From Deltaproteobacteria bacterium HGW-Deltaproteobacteria-13 (GTDB lineage Bacteria; Desulfobacterota; Syntrophia; Syntrophales; Smithellaceae), in contig PHBJ01000010.1 of the NCBI GenBank assembly GCA_002840555.1, forward strand, positions 82,253 to 146,252: DNA of 64,000 bases. The letters are read 5' to 3'. This document shows positions 27,335 through 36,381 of this stretch, piece by piece. The position numbers and the translations under genes are program-made. The notes beneath the pieces are model-generated. The model worked only from the letters and a program-made list of their open reading frames with translations, did no database searches and was not told the DNA's origin. The stretch's first letter is position 1. Each line of letters opens with the position of its first letter.

Positions 27335-27748
27335 TTGATCAATTATCAAGACGTTATTTTATTCATTCTCAGCAAAGCCAATCAGAAAGTTTACTCGACA
27401 TTCAAGGCCCGGCTTCAGCCTTACGGTCTGACTCCAATGCAGGCTCTGGTGCTGCACGCGCTCTATGAGGAAGAAGGTCTCTCCGCGGGAGAACTGGGAA
27501 AACGCCTGGTCCTGGATAGTGCTACCTTATCCGGAGTGCTGGAGCGCATGGAGGAAAACGATTGGGTTGTCAGGAACACCCTTAAAGAAGATAAACGCGT
27601 CATGACGATTCAACTGACAGACAAGGCGCGTCAATATCGAAATAAATTTCTGAAAGAAACAGAGGAACTGAACAACGAAGTTCTTTCAATATTTAACAAA
27701 GAAGAGCGGCTTCTTTTTGTCAGGATGCTGAAGGATTTTCGGAAATAA
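27335..27748 (+). CDS. MarR-family transcriptional regulator
   Basis: 137 aa winged helix: LQPYGLTPMQALVLHALYEEEGLSAGELGKRLVLDSATLSGVLERME (in parts) with the wing NTLKEDKRVMTIQLTD. The start is a TTG seven bases after GAGGG. MarR proteins respond to small aromatic or CoA-linked ligands. It sits ahead of an acyl-CoA synthetase, and the same operator word lies before both, suggesting that it represses both genes and is relieved by a substrate or thioester. Confidence 0.92.
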   Translation: MINYQDVILFILSKANQKVYSTFKARLQPYGLTPMQALVLHALYEEEGLSAGELGKRLVLDSATLSGVLERMEENDWVVRNTLKEDKRVMTIQLTDKARQYRNKFLKETEELNNEVLSIFNKEERLLFVRMLKDFRK

Positions 27749-27763
27749 ATTCCGCTTTAATAT

Positions 27764-27775
27764 TTAGTATACAAG
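27764..27775. promoter_or_regulatory. Second copy of the MarR operator, inverted
   Basis: TTAGTATACAAG is the exact reverse complement of the site at 27303-27314. It lies 28 bases before the ATG of the acyl-CoA synthetase alpha gene. Confidence 0.6.
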
Positions 27776-27803
27776 ATAAAATCGACAGGAATGGAGATCA
27801 TAG

Positions 27804-29312
27804 ATGTTAAAAAATATGAAGAAAACCGGTAGCGGCAAGACTAACTTTCCGCCGACGGATTATGAAAGAATTTTTCATCCCCGGAGGCTGGCAATTATCG
27901 GTGTTTCCGCAGATGCAAGCGGTGCCGGTTTCGGCACCGGAATATTCAAATCGATTACGGCCATGGGGTTTGCAGGAAAAATATTCCCGGTCAATCCGAA
28001 AGGTGGTTCCCTAGACGGACAGAATATTTTCAAAAGCCTTGAGGATATACCGGAAGAGATCGATTTTGCCGTTATCGCCGTCGCCGCGCGGTTTGTTCCG
28101 GATGTCCTGGAGGCCTGCCTGAAAAAAGGCGCGGCCGGAGCGGAGATTATTTCTTCCGGTTTCAGCGAACTGGGAACGGAAGAAGGCAGGGAACTGGAGC
28201 GCCGGATAAAAGAAATCGCCGCAAAAGGAATACGCGTGGTCGGCCCCAACTGTTTCGGCATTTACTGCCCGGCAAGCGGACTGACTCTTTTGCCGGGGCC
28301 CGATCTTTCCCGCGAAAGCGGGCCCGTTGGTTTCCTCGCGCAGAGCGGCGGCATGGCAATAGATTTCGCGCACGCGGGAAAATGGATGGGCGTCCGTTTC
28401 AGCAAAATGGTCAGTTTCGGCAACGGCGCGGATCTGCGCGAAGCCGAACTTTTGCGTTATTTCAAGGATGATCCGGAAACAAAAGTTATCTCGATGTATA
28501 TTGAAGGCATTCAGGACGGCGACTCCTTTTTCAAAGAAATCAAAGCGGCTGCAGGCAAAAAACCGGTCATTGTTTACAAAGGCGGCCTATCCCGCGCCGG
28601 CGCCAGATCGGTTGCCAGCCATACCGCATCCATGGGCGGAAGCGGCACGATCTGGAAATCAGTTCTGAAACAGGCCAATGCCATTCAGGTTCATGATACC
28701 GAAGAGCTGGCGCAGGCCAGCCTCGCCTTTGCGCTGTTACCTCCGAAAAAATTTTCAGGAATATCCGTTATCGGCGGAGGCGGCGCTATCGGTGTTACCG
28801 CCTGTGACACCGCTGAAATTTACGGCATGGAGATTCCGCCGCTGGCGGAAGATATTCAGCAGCGTATTTATGATTATTTGCCCAAACCAGGTTCCAGCGC
28901 GATCAATCCCGTTGATGTCGCCAATCCGTTTGTTCCGCCGCAATCCCTGAAATCAGTCCTGCTCGCCGCGGCTGAAGATCAGCGCATCGAGTTGCAAATC
29001 ATTGTTTCTCTTCTTTATCACTACAAATCGATTGCCAAAATGTTTAACAAACCGGTTGCGGAAATAACGCCCTATAAGGAACTGGCCCAGGCGGTCCGTG
29101 ATGTTGTCGATCAGACCGCTAAGCCGGTTATCGCCGTGCTTCCCAACGCAAAAAGAGGCGTTGATGATCTGGATATTGTCGAAATGATTGCCCTGACCAA
29201 AAAAGAATATGTTGATCGCGGCATACCTGTTTTCGATGAACTGCATGATGCCATCCGGGCGATCGGGCACATCAACACCTATTACGGAGGCAAAAATCAT
29301 GACGAAAGATAA
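27804..29312 (+). CDS. ADP-forming acyl-CoA synthetase, alpha subunit
   Basis: 502 aa. CoA-binding domain (IFHPRRLAIIGVSADASGAGFG, about 18-40), succinyl-CoA-ligase-like domain (VGPNCFGIY...FLAQSGGMAIDFA), and the phosphohistidine loop VASHTASMGGSG near 270. The enzyme couples acyl-CoA hydrolysis to ATP synthesis, or runs in reverse to activate acids. Such energy conservation fits a fermenting or syntrophic anaerobe. The actual acyl substrate is unknown. Overlaps the beta gene by 14 bases. Confidence 0.9.
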   Translation: MLKNMKKTGSGKTNFPPTDYERIFHPRRLAIIGVSADASGAGFGTGIFKSITAMGFAGKIFPVNPKGGSLDGQNIFKSLEDIPEEIDFAVIAVAARFVPDVLEACLKKGAAGAEIISSGFSELGTEEGRELERRIKEIAAKGIRVVGPNCFGIYCPASGLTLLPGPDLSRESGPVGFLAQSGGMAIDFAHAGKWMGVRFSKMVSFGNGADLREAELLRYFKDDPETKVISMYIEGIQDGDSFFKEIKAAAGKKPVIVYKGGLSRAGARSVASHTASMGGSGTIWKSVLKQANAIQVHDTEELAQASLAFALLPPKKFSGISVIGGGGAIGVTACDTAEIYGMEIPPLAEDIQQRIYDYLPKPGSSAINPVDVANPFVPPQSLKSVLLAAAEDQRIELQIIVSLLYHYKSIAKMFNKPVAEITPYKELAQAVRDVVDQTAKPVIAVLPNAKRGVDDLDIVEMIALTKKEYVDRGIPVFDELHDAIRAIGHINTYYGGKNHDER

Positions 29313-29991
29313 AGCGGTTAAAATCATCTGCGACGCCCGGCGCAAAGGCAGCAAAACGCTTTCTGAATACGAATCGAAACAAGTCCTGGCCGCATACGAT
29401 ATTCCTGTAACAAAAGAAATCCTGCTTAAGGATAAAAGTAACCTGGAAAAAACCATTCGGAAAATCGGCTACCCGCTGGTAATGAAAGGCTGCTCTCCCG
29501 AAATCGCCCACAAGACGGAGAAGGGATTGATCCACGTGGACATCCGCACCATCAAAGAAGCGAAAAAAGTGTTCAATGAAATCATGGCGGGAATGAAAGG
29601 TTTTGATGGTGGAGTGCTTGTGCAGCAGATGATTAAAGGAGGGCGGGAACTGGTTATGGGAATGAACCGCGACGCGCAGTTCGGCCCCTGCGTCATGTTC
29701 GGCCTGGGCGGAATTTTCACGGAAATATTAAAAGACATTTCTTTTCGCCGCGCGCCGTTGAAAAAAAGAGACGCCTTAGACATGATGCGGGAAATCAGAG
29801 GACATAAAATTCTGGATGCTGTCCGCGGCATGGAAGCAGTGGACAAGAAACTCCTGATCGATATGCTGATGAATATCGGCCGCATCGGTATGGAGATTCC
29901 GGAAATTTCGGAAATCGATCTTAATCCCGTGATTATTGACGGATCAAAGCCGGTGGTGGTGGACGCGCTTATTGTTTTGGAAAAAGTTTAA
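29299..29991 (+). CDS. ADP-forming acyl-CoA synthetase, beta subunit (ATP-grasp)
   Basis: 230 aa ATP-grasp domain: YESKQVLAAYDIPVTKE, LVMKGCSPEIAHKTEKGLI (ATP/phosphohistidine region), QQMIKGGRELVMGMNRDAQFGP, GLGGIFTEILKD and the metal-binding EIDLNPVI. It forms the ADP-forming synthetase with the alpha subunit. The ATG at 29299 follows GGAGG inside the alpha gene. Its stop overlaps tail-to-tail with the CoA-transferase gene on the other strand by four bases. Confidence 0.92.
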   Translation: MTKDKAVKIICDARRKGSKTLSEYESKQVLAAYDIPVTKEILLKDKSNLEKTIRKIGYPLVMKGCSPEIAHKTEKGLIHVDIRTIKEAKKVFNEIMAGMKGFDGGVLVQQMIKGGRELVMGMNRDAQFGPCVMFGLGGIFTEILKDISFRRAPLKKRDALDMMREIRGHKILDAVRGMEAVDKKLLIDMLMNIGRIGMEIPEISEIDLNPVIIDGSKPVVVDALIVLEKV

Positions 29992-31748
29992 GCCTGCTCA
30001 AATTTAAGCTCGAAACCTTGTCCGCTCAATATCTCGGGGGCAACTTCCGGTACGGCGCTCTTCGGAATAATGAAACGCGCGCCGCCGGAGTTTACGATAT
30101 CCTTCTCAATATCGATGCCGGGCATCAGTTGTACTAATTGAAGGCCTTCCGGCATCAGCTGGAAAACGCCGACCGTGGTGACATAAAGCACCAGTTTGCC
30201 GGCTTTGAGCGCTTCTTTGGCGTTGAAAGTTATTTTATCCACTTTATCGACAAACTTTAATGTGCCCGGTTTTCTGATGCTCACCCGGCCGCCTTTAAAA
30301 TGATATTTGGCCTTATCCATCCAGTTGCCCACAAAGATGATGGTCCTGGCATGTTCGACAATATCCGTAAAGCCCCCCGGTCCGACGAAGTCAATCATCT
30401 TCGGGCCGCAATGGGAAACATTGACATTGCCTTCGGAATCCACCTGAAGAAATCCAAGAACAGCGGTTTGGAGCTTTTCTTCGTAGAGATGGAACATCTC
30501 GGCTGTGCTCAAGAGACGCCGCGGGCTGATGGCCGCGCCGAAATAAACGCCGGGTGCCGGAAGACCGCCATAGGCGCCGCCTTCGGTCGTAAAAACAATT
30601 TCCTTGTAGAGGCCGGATTCATACAGCATGCGGGCGACTTCCTCGCCGATCCCGATGCCGATATTCACAACTGCGCCGGGTCCGGTATTTTTGACAAACG
30701 TATCGGCACACAGGCGCGCGATGATATCGGCCACCTTGCCGCGATAAGGGGTAATCTCAATAAATGTATTGATAACCTTCATGAGCTTGACGGCCTCGTC
30801 GTCCACCTCGGTTGAGCCGGTCGTAAAATACGGTTTGCATTCGGTTTGCAGCACACCGCCGACCTGTTCGTTGCGCGGATTAACAACAATCGCGTCAACA
30901 ATATCCGCCGGAATGGCGATCCGGGCTTTGTCTTTGGGGATGATCCTGGATACGGAAATGATCACCTTGCCGCCGTTGCGGTAAGCGGCCGTCGCGGCGT
31001 TTTTATAATCCAATACCAATGCGGCATCCGTAAAGTAGATGTTGCCCTCTTTATCGGCATAGGGCGCAATGAAGAGCGCCCGCTCAATGAGGGGAATATG
31101 GTATTCCAGCTTTCCATTTTTATTCTTGATAAAACTGTCCCTTGCCGCGGGAGACACAGCCGAGCCGCTGCCTGCGGCCGGATCAAGAAAACTGCCCGAT
31201 CCGATATGTGTTTCGATGGTATTCATGCCCTGCGCCTGAGCCTCGATCAGAAACGCCAGCGTGCCCTGCGACATGGTATGGAGTTCGAGCTTGCCTTCGT
31301 CGGCCAGTTCCAGAATCGCTTTGGCGGTTTCGCCATGCCCCACAATATAACGGGTAATGATTCCCGGCGCGCCAAGCTCCTCGATCGTGCCGGGCGTTTT
31401 GCCGCGGCCGCCCTGCGGGCAGGCGCCGATCACGGTCAGATTGCAGGGATGCCCCGTGCGCTCAAACGCGTCACGCATTGCCCAGTAAAAGATAGAGGAT
31501 CGGCCGGTTGCCGCAAACCCGCCGATAGTCAGCGTTGCTCCATCGGGGATCATTTTGGCCGCCTGACGGGCGCTGATGAACTTCGGTCCCAGGCCGGACG
31601 GCAGATAATCCAGATCGCGTCTGGTCCAGGTCAGGCGAAAATACAAAAGCTTCGCCAGCGTCGTAAACATTTTGGGGATATTGACTTCTTTCAGTGCCTT
31701 GAGATTCCGGGCGATGTCCATCCATCCTCCGTTTTTTTGCTCACCCAT
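29988..31748 (-). CDS. Acyl-CoA:acid CoA-transferase (family I, fused alpha-beta)
   Basis: 586 aa with both halves of a type I CoA-transferase: ATLTIGGFAATGRSS and the N-terminal GSGSFLDPAAGSGSA oxyanion region, then the catalytic glutamate in VFTTEGGAYGG near 387. This layout matches YdiF-type acetate/acyl-CoA transferases, longer than typical because of an approximately 50-residue N-terminal extension. It exchanges CoA between short-chain acyl-CoA and acids. Convergent with the ADP-forming synthetase, a plausible functional partner. Confidence 0.88.
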   Translation of the reverse strand: MGEQKNGGWMDIARNLKALKEVNIPKMFTTLAKLLYFRLTWTRRDLDYLPSGLGPKFISARQAAKMIPDGATLTIGGFAATGRSSIFYWAMRDAFERTGHPCNLTVIGACPQGGRGKTPGTIEELGAPGIITRYIVGHGETAKAILELADEGKLELHTMSQGTLAFLIEAQAQGMNTIETHIGSGSFLDPAAGSGSAVSPAARDSFIKNKNGKLEYHIPLIERALFIAPYADKEGNIYFTDAALVLDYKNAATAAYRNGGKVIISVSRIIPKDKARIAIPADIVDAIVVNPRNEQVGGVLQTECKPYFTTGSTEVDDEAVKLMKVINTFIEITPYRGKVADIIARLCADTFVKNTGPGAVVNIGIGIGEEVARMLYESGLYKEIVFTTEGGAYGGLPAPGVYFGAAISPRRLLSTAEMFHLYEEKLQTAVLGFLQVDSEGNVNVSHCGPKMIDFVGPGGFTDIVEHARTIIFVGNWMDKAKYHFKGGRVSIRKPGTLKFVDKVDKITFNAKEALKAGKLVLYVTTVGVFQLMPEGLQLVQLMPGIDIEKDIVNSGGARFIIPKSAVPEVAPEILSGQGFELKFEQA

Positions 31749-31890
31749 GCGCCGGGTTGTGCCGTCAACAAAGACAGTTCTGTCATTGAAAGCGCATTCT
31801 CTTCATAAGAACGTATTATAAATAGAACCTTAAATTGCCTGAAATTTCGACGATATAGCGAAAACGTCTTTTAGAACTGAAACAAGGTTA

Positions 31891-32175
31891 TCAGATAATC
31901 TCGTAACAGGTTTTTACATCCATGCCCGGTTCCAGCAGAGGGAAAAGGTTCTCCATATTTTTCATCAAATTGGCGGAATGCAGTTTCAGAGCATCCTTAT
32001 CGCTGTATTTCTCATAAAAAATAATGGTCTTTTCATCGCCTCGGACGGTATGGGGGATGTATTCGAGACAGCCCGGTTCACTCGCTTTAATTTTGGGAAC
32101 GATCTCTTTAAGCACATCTAGAGCCTCTTGTGTTTTTCCCTCTTTAACTTTTAACGTTGCAATTAATGTAATCAT
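31891..32175 (-). CDS. Antibiotic-biosynthesis-monooxygenase (ABM) domain protein
   Basis: 94 aa, a single ferredoxin-like ABM domain: LIATLKVKEGKTQEALDVLKEIVP, EPGCLEYIPH, IIFYEKYSDKDALKLHSAN. YgiN-type members are quinol monooxygenases; others bind small aromatics. GAAGGAG precedes the ATG. Stands alone in a minus-strand run. Confidence 0.87.
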   Translation of the reverse strand: MITLIATLKVKEGKTQEALDVLKEIVPKIKASEPGCLEYIPHTVRGDEKTIIFYEKYSDKDALKLHSANLMKNMENLFPLLEPGMDVKTCYEII

Positions 32176-32250
32176 GATCTTATCTCCTTCTTTAAAAAGA
32201 CTTCTTGCGGATAGAGTATATGGACAAGGCCTTGGTGTGTCAAAGATATT

Positions 32251-32685
32251 TTATTTGGTATTCCACTTACCGTCGCCGCCATAACCTTCCCATGTGCCGC
32301 TGCCGGATAAATGTCCATCTTTAACGCTTATTTGACCGTTCCATTCGGCAATACCGGCGGAACCTTTGGCGTTGATTTCTCCTTTGGAACTTATTGTTCC
32401 GGTTATCGTACCTGATTGTATTCCGGAGAAGGTTCCTGATACAGTGCCATCGGCAAAGATGGTTATCGAGAACGTTCCGCTGACAGGAGTGCTCATGACT
32501 TCACCGCCCCACTCACCGGATAGAGTTCCCTGATATTTTGCCGTATTCTTATTCTCGGATCCGGTTTTACTTTGCGCGTCCGCCGCAACCAGACTGCTGA
32601 AAATAAAAATAACGATGATGAAAAACTTAGCCGGATACGTTATGCCGGCCCAACTTACTTTCTTTTTTGTGTTTTCTTTGTTCAT
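32251..32685 (-). CDS. Exported protein with beta-rich repeat (unknown function)
   Basis: 144 aa. A long signal peptide (about 1-38, ending ADA) is followed by about 100 residues of alternating Gly/Ser/Thr beta strands: GTLSGEWGGEV, VSGTFSITIFADGTVSGTFSG, SGTITGTISS, SGSGTWEGYGGDG. The pattern suggests a small beta-barrel or beta-sandwich with an internal repeat. I do not recognise a family. AAGGGAG precedes the ATG. Confidence 0.72.
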   Translation of the reverse strand: MNKENTKKKVSWAGITYPAKFFIIVIFIFSSLVAADAQSKTGSENKNTAKYQGTLSGEWGGEVMSTPVSGTFSITIFADGTVSGTFSGIQSGTITGTISSKGEINAKGSAGIAEWNGQISVKDGHLSGSGTWEGYGGDGKWNTK

Positions 32686-32726
32686 GAACTTCTCCCTTTT
32701 GTTTTATATAAAAGATGCTCTGCAAA

Positions 32727-33836
32727 TCAGATCATTTCCCGCAATTTCTCAACCTGCTTCAAGGCGCTGGAGATGACCTGATACATATCATAATATTTGT
32801 ACTCAGCAAGTCTTCCGCCGAAGACAACATTTTTTTCCTGACTCTGCGCCTTTTGATATTCAGACAGTATGGCCTGATCCGCTTTCAGGTTCACCGGGTA
32901 ATACGGCTCGTCCGGATCATCACACGGATATTCTCTGATCACAACCGTGCCCCGCGATAAATTAATGCTTTCGCGATAAAAGTGTTTGGGTTCAAGAATA
33001 CGCGTATAGGGCACTTGCTGATCGGCATAGTTCATGATGCTGACGCCCTGGTAATCCTCCAAAGACATTTTCTCGATTTCAAATCTGACGGATCTCCAGC
33101 GCAGTTTTCCGTAACGATAGTCGAAATAACGGTCTATCGGGCCGGTATAAACAATCGTCCTGGCCAGGGACCTCCAATAATCTCTCTTTTCAAAAAAATC
33201 CGTTTTCAATTCCAGAGAAACGCCTTCTAACAATTTTGTAAAAATAGGCATATAGCCTCCTATGGGCATCCCCTGGTAATGATCATTGTAATATATATTA
33301 TCATAAGAGGTCCTTACCGGAAGCCTGGTAATCACTTCGGCGGGAAGGTCTCCGGGATCGCAATCCCATTGTTTGATGGTGTACCCCTTGATAAATGTTT
33401 CATAAAGTTCTGGGCCGATCAGACTGATCGCCTTCTCTTCAAGATTCGCAGGTGTTGGAATCGCGGGTATTTTTGATTTTAAAAATTCTCCGGCCTCGCC
33501 GGGCGTTAAAGTCAGATTATAAAATTGATTAATGGTTGCCAAATTGATTGGCATCGAGTAAATTCTGCCGCCCGCGTTTGTCAGCACGCGATGCTGATAA
33601 TGATTAAAATCGGCAAAGGAATTCATGTAATCCCAAATTTTTTTGTCCGGTGTGTGAAAAATATGAGGGCCGTATTTGTGGATGTTGATATTGGTTTCAG
33701 GATCGTCATAGGAATAGCAGTTGCCGCCGATATGGTCGCGTTTTTCAATCACTAAAACTCTTTTTCCGGCTTTTTGTACTTCGTGAGCAAAGACCGCTCC
33801 GAAAAAACCGGCGCCAACTACGACAAAATCGTACAT
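32727..33836 (-). CDS. glf: UDP-galactopyranose mutase
   Basis: 369 aa flavoenzyme: FVVVGAGFFGAVFAHE (FAD-binding), RDHIGGNCYSY, YGPHIFHT, the PINLATINQF and YTIKQWDCDP segments, and the C-terminal FGGRLAEYKYYDM signature. It converts UDP-galactopyranose to UDP-galactofuranose using reduced FAD for galactofuranose-containing surface glycans. It is 23 kb from the glycosyltransferases in this window, so any joint pathway is inference. Confidence 0.96.
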   Translation of the reverse strand: MYDFVVVGAGFFGAVFAHEVQKAGKRVLVIEKRDHIGGNCYSYDDPETNINIHKYGPHIFHTPDKKIWDYMNSFADFNHYQHRVLTNAGGRIYSMPINLATINQFYNLTLTPGEAGEFLKSKIPAIPTPANLEEKAISLIGPELYETFIKGYTIKQWDCDPGDLPAEVITRLPVRTSYDNIYYNDHYQGMPIGGYMPIFTKLLEGVSLELKTDFFEKRDYWRSLARTIVYTGPIDRYFDYRYGKLRWRSVRFEIEKMSLEDYQGVSIMNYADQQVPYTRILEPKHFYRESINLSRGTVVIREYPCDDPDEPYYPVNLKADQAILSEYQKAQSQEKNVVFGGRLAEYKYYDMYQVISSALKQVEKLREMI

Positions 33837-34036
33837 TCTGAAGATACTTTCCTTTCTACGGGCGCATGAAAAAAAACATGGGCTGCAAAATCAGTTGCCC
33901 TGCTTATAAACGAAATACGATCATTTTATTTTTCTGCTGTGAGTATATGAAGAATGATTTCCCGTGTCAATGAAATACAGGAGGTGAAATATGCGGCCGA
34001 TTGCGTTTCATCGCCGTTATAAAGTGCCGATGCGGC

Positions 34037-35140
34037 TTATAGTCCATCCGTAAAGAATCTCGCCTTTAAAATTCCTTCCGCCCACTCTCCCTCAGCCGTT
34101 GAGTCCCAAACAATGCCGCCGCCTATCCCCATCTCTCCCTTGCCGGTGGAGCGGTTGATCAGGGCCGTACGTATCGGAATATTAATAAATAAATCCTTAT
34201 TGGGTTTAATATAGCCTATGGCGCCCGTGTAGATATTGCGGGGTTCCCGCTCAAGCTCGTGAATAATTTCCATCGCCCGGATCTTAGGCGCGCCGGTTAC
34301 CGACCCCGAAGGAAAGAGGCTTTTAAATAAATTGTATAACGGCACATCAGGTTCAATATCCGCCGCAACCGTTGAGGTCATTTGAAACAGTGTTTTATAG
34401 GGGGTCACTTCACACAGGCGCGGCACATGAATATTCTTCCCGATACGCCCTAAATCATTGCGCAATAAATCGGTAATCATGATGTTTTCAGCCCGATTTT
34501 TTTCATCGTGCCGGAATTTATATCTTTCCCGTATATCATCAAATAAAGTGCCGCCCCGGGGCCATGTTCCTTTCATGGGTTTGGATAGAATAGCGTTTCC
34601 TTTTTTGTACAAAAACAATTCCGGCGAAAGGGACGCGATGCCGTATTGATCGGTTTCAATAAATGCGGCATAGGGAACGGGCTGGATGTTAAACAGTCTT
34701 TGATACAAACCAAAAGCGCTGCCGTCAAAATCAAAGAGGATTTTCAGGCAATACGTAATCTGGTATACGTCGCCGGACTGTAAGTAGGAACGGATAATGT
34801 CAATATGTTCAAAATATTTTTCCGGGGAAATATTAAACCGCACATTCTTGACCTCCTCCGGATGACTTGCGGCAGCCTGTTTATTTTTACAGGATCGCGG
34901 TGTTTTAAAACAGCCCGCGTATATCAGGGGGAAGCCGTTAAGAGAATAAGAAGAAAAGGTTTCTTCAAACGCGTAGCCCAATTCGTATGAAAAAAATCCG
35001 GCGACATACAATCCCCGCGCCAGGGCCTCTTCCATTTTTTCAAAAGCCCAAATGACTTCATGAGGGCCAAAACAGGCTATGACGGAGACGGGATTATCAA
35101 AACACAGATTTGATTCTTTAAAATTAAAATTGATCTTCAT
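34037..35140 (-). CDS. pabB: Aminodeoxychorismate synthase component I-like (chorismate-utilising)
   Basis: 367 aa. The compact PabB form has a short N-terminal region then the chorismate-binding domain: SGDVYQITYCLKI, SPELFL, KPMKGTWPRGG, RAENIMITDLLRNDLGRIG, TSTVAAD, LFPSGSVTGAPKIRAMEII, GAIGY, GIGGGIVWDS. It makes aminodeoxychorismate with a glutamine amidotransferase for folate. In many bacteria this short form is fused to PabC; here it ends after the synthase domain and neither partner is adjacent. Anthranilate synthase is less likely. Confidence 0.85.
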   Translation of the reverse strand: MKINFNFKESNLCFDNPVSVIACFGPHEVIWAFEKMEEALARGLYVAGFFSYELGYAFEETFSSYSLNGFPLIYAGCFKTPRSCKNKQAAASHPEEVKNVRFNISPEKYFEHIDIIRSYLQSGDVYQITYCLKILFDFDGSAFGLYQRLFNIQPVPYAAFIETDQYGIASLSPELFLYKKGNAILSKPMKGTWPRGGTLFDDIRERYKFRHDEKNRAENIMITDLLRNDLGRIGKNIHVPRLCEVTPYKTLFQMTSTVAADIEPDVPLYNLFKSLFPSGSVTGAPKIRAMEIIHELEREPRNIYTGAIGYIKPNKDLFINIPIRTALINRSTGKGEMGIGGGIVWDSTAEGEWAEGILKARFFTDGL

Positions 35141-35448
35141 ACGTCATCCTTTTAGATCTGGATGCCGCATTTGAGGGCTAGAACATGATCCGACAGAGAA
35201 CTATTGTCTTTTCTTTTATGAGATTTCAATACTTCTTTTGAGCATTAAAACCGGGGAAAAGAAATTTCTTTCACGCGCGGAATATATGAAAAATAGTCTC
35301 CTGTGTCAATACCGGAAGAGATCATAAATCATCACCGGTATTATTCCGGCGGATGAAGACCGGGAAAAACAAAAAGATATCTATATTTTTCTCCGAAATA
35401 TGGTAAAATTTAAGCGAATCAAAAAACAATTTGATATGCGGATATGCC
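35141..35448. other. 308-base gene-free interval
   Basis: AT-rich. It separates divergent genes (pabB leftwards, a small membrane protein rightwards) and so should contain two promoters, but I cannot fix them with confidence. No repeat or RNA gene seen. Confidence 0.4.
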
Positions 35449-35784
35449 ATGATCGACTACATGAAGAAGCATGAACGTTACGTAAAAGAGATGCTTGAAA
35501 AAAATCCGGCCCAAGAAGAATTAAGAGAGCTTCTCGTGTATCATGATAAACAGATTCAATGGATGCAGCACGAAAGACTGGTGCATCTTATTGTCATGCT
35601 CTTTGTCTGTTTTTTTACATTGCTTATTTTCGGATTCGCTATTATAAGAACATCCGTGCCGTCTATTATTCTTTCTGTGATTCTCCTGATCTTATCGCTT
35701 GCCTACATTCTCCATTACTACCGGCTCGAAAACTGTGTGCAGCAATGGTATTTGATTTCCAATCAAATCAGACAGCGGCTTTAA
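35449..35784 (+). CDS. Small membrane protein, two helices, unknown function
   Basis: 111 aa. An amphipathic, charged N-terminal region (about 1-40) with KEMLEKNPAQEELRELLVYHDKQIQWMQHER cut in pieces, then two adjacent membrane segments (about 47-65 and 70-92), and a C-terminal cytosolic tail. Not recognised. The start is uncertain: an in-frame TTG at 35431 is also open, but the ATG at 35449 has GGA at the usual spacing. Confidence 0.65.
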   Translation: MIDYMKKHERYVKEMLEKNPAQEELRELLVYHDKQIQWMQHERLVHLIVMLFVCFFTLLIFGFAIIRTSVPSIILSVILLILSLAYILHYYRLENCVQQWYLISNQIRQRL

Positions 35785-35915
35785 TAACAGTAACTGAGTC
35801 ATAAAAAAAGCCTGTTAATTTTTTAAGACCTGTATTTTATGCCGTCATCATTGATAGGTATTTTTGCGTCTATCATCTTGCGCCATAATATAAATTAACA
35901 GAAAGGAGAAAAACA

Positions 35916-36320
35916 TTGAGTCAGAATAAAATAGTAGCTCACTATCTGAACGGACAACTGTTTAAAGGAGTAGCCAACGATTTCTTCCCCAATAAAGAAC
36001 TTTTTCATTTAGCTCCGATGGATGCCCCGCCGGGAAGCAAACTTGTGGAATTACAAATTACCGGCTTAAAAGCGCTGTTTTTTGTAAAGGAATATAACGG
36101 CAACCCGGATTATCATGAGACCAATGAATTCGATCCCTCGGTGCCTTTGGTGGGACGCAAGATAAAAGTTATTTTCAAAGACGGGGAATTAATGGTCGGT
36201 ACAACGAATGGATATCAACCGATCCGTCCGGGATTTTTTCTCATTCCCGCCGACAGCAAGTCCAATAACGAGCGCTGTTATGTTATTACACCCGCGACAA
36301 CTGAAATTATGCTGATCTGA
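35916..36320 (+). CDS. Conserved hypothetical cytosolic protein (DUF6982-like)
   Basis: 134 aa with no signal or membrane segment. An N-terminal VAHYLNGQLFKGVANDFFPNKELFHL unit resembles a duplicated strand pattern recurring as VIFKDGELMVGTTNGYQPIRPGFFLIPAD. The pattern is similar to deltaproteobacterial proteins of the DUF6982 group, but this assignment is from memory of the pattern only. Start is TTG after AAAGGAGA with ideal spacing. Single gene. Confidence 0.72.
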   Translation: MSQNKIVAHYLNGQLFKGVANDFFPNKELFHLAPMDAPPGSKLVELQITGLKALFFVKEYNGNPDYHETNEFDPSVPLVGRKIKVIFKDGELMVGTTNGYQPIRPGFFLIPADSKSNNERCYVITPATTEIMLI

Positions 36321-36381
36321 GGCCGGCGATTATTCCCCGATTCATTTAAACGGTAAAATTTAATATTTTATTATATTACTT

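Noticed and set aside
30846..31808. 320-codon plus-strand frame opposite the CoA-transferase
   Set aside because: Shadow frame, no domain features; the minus-strand CoA-transferase is unambiguous.
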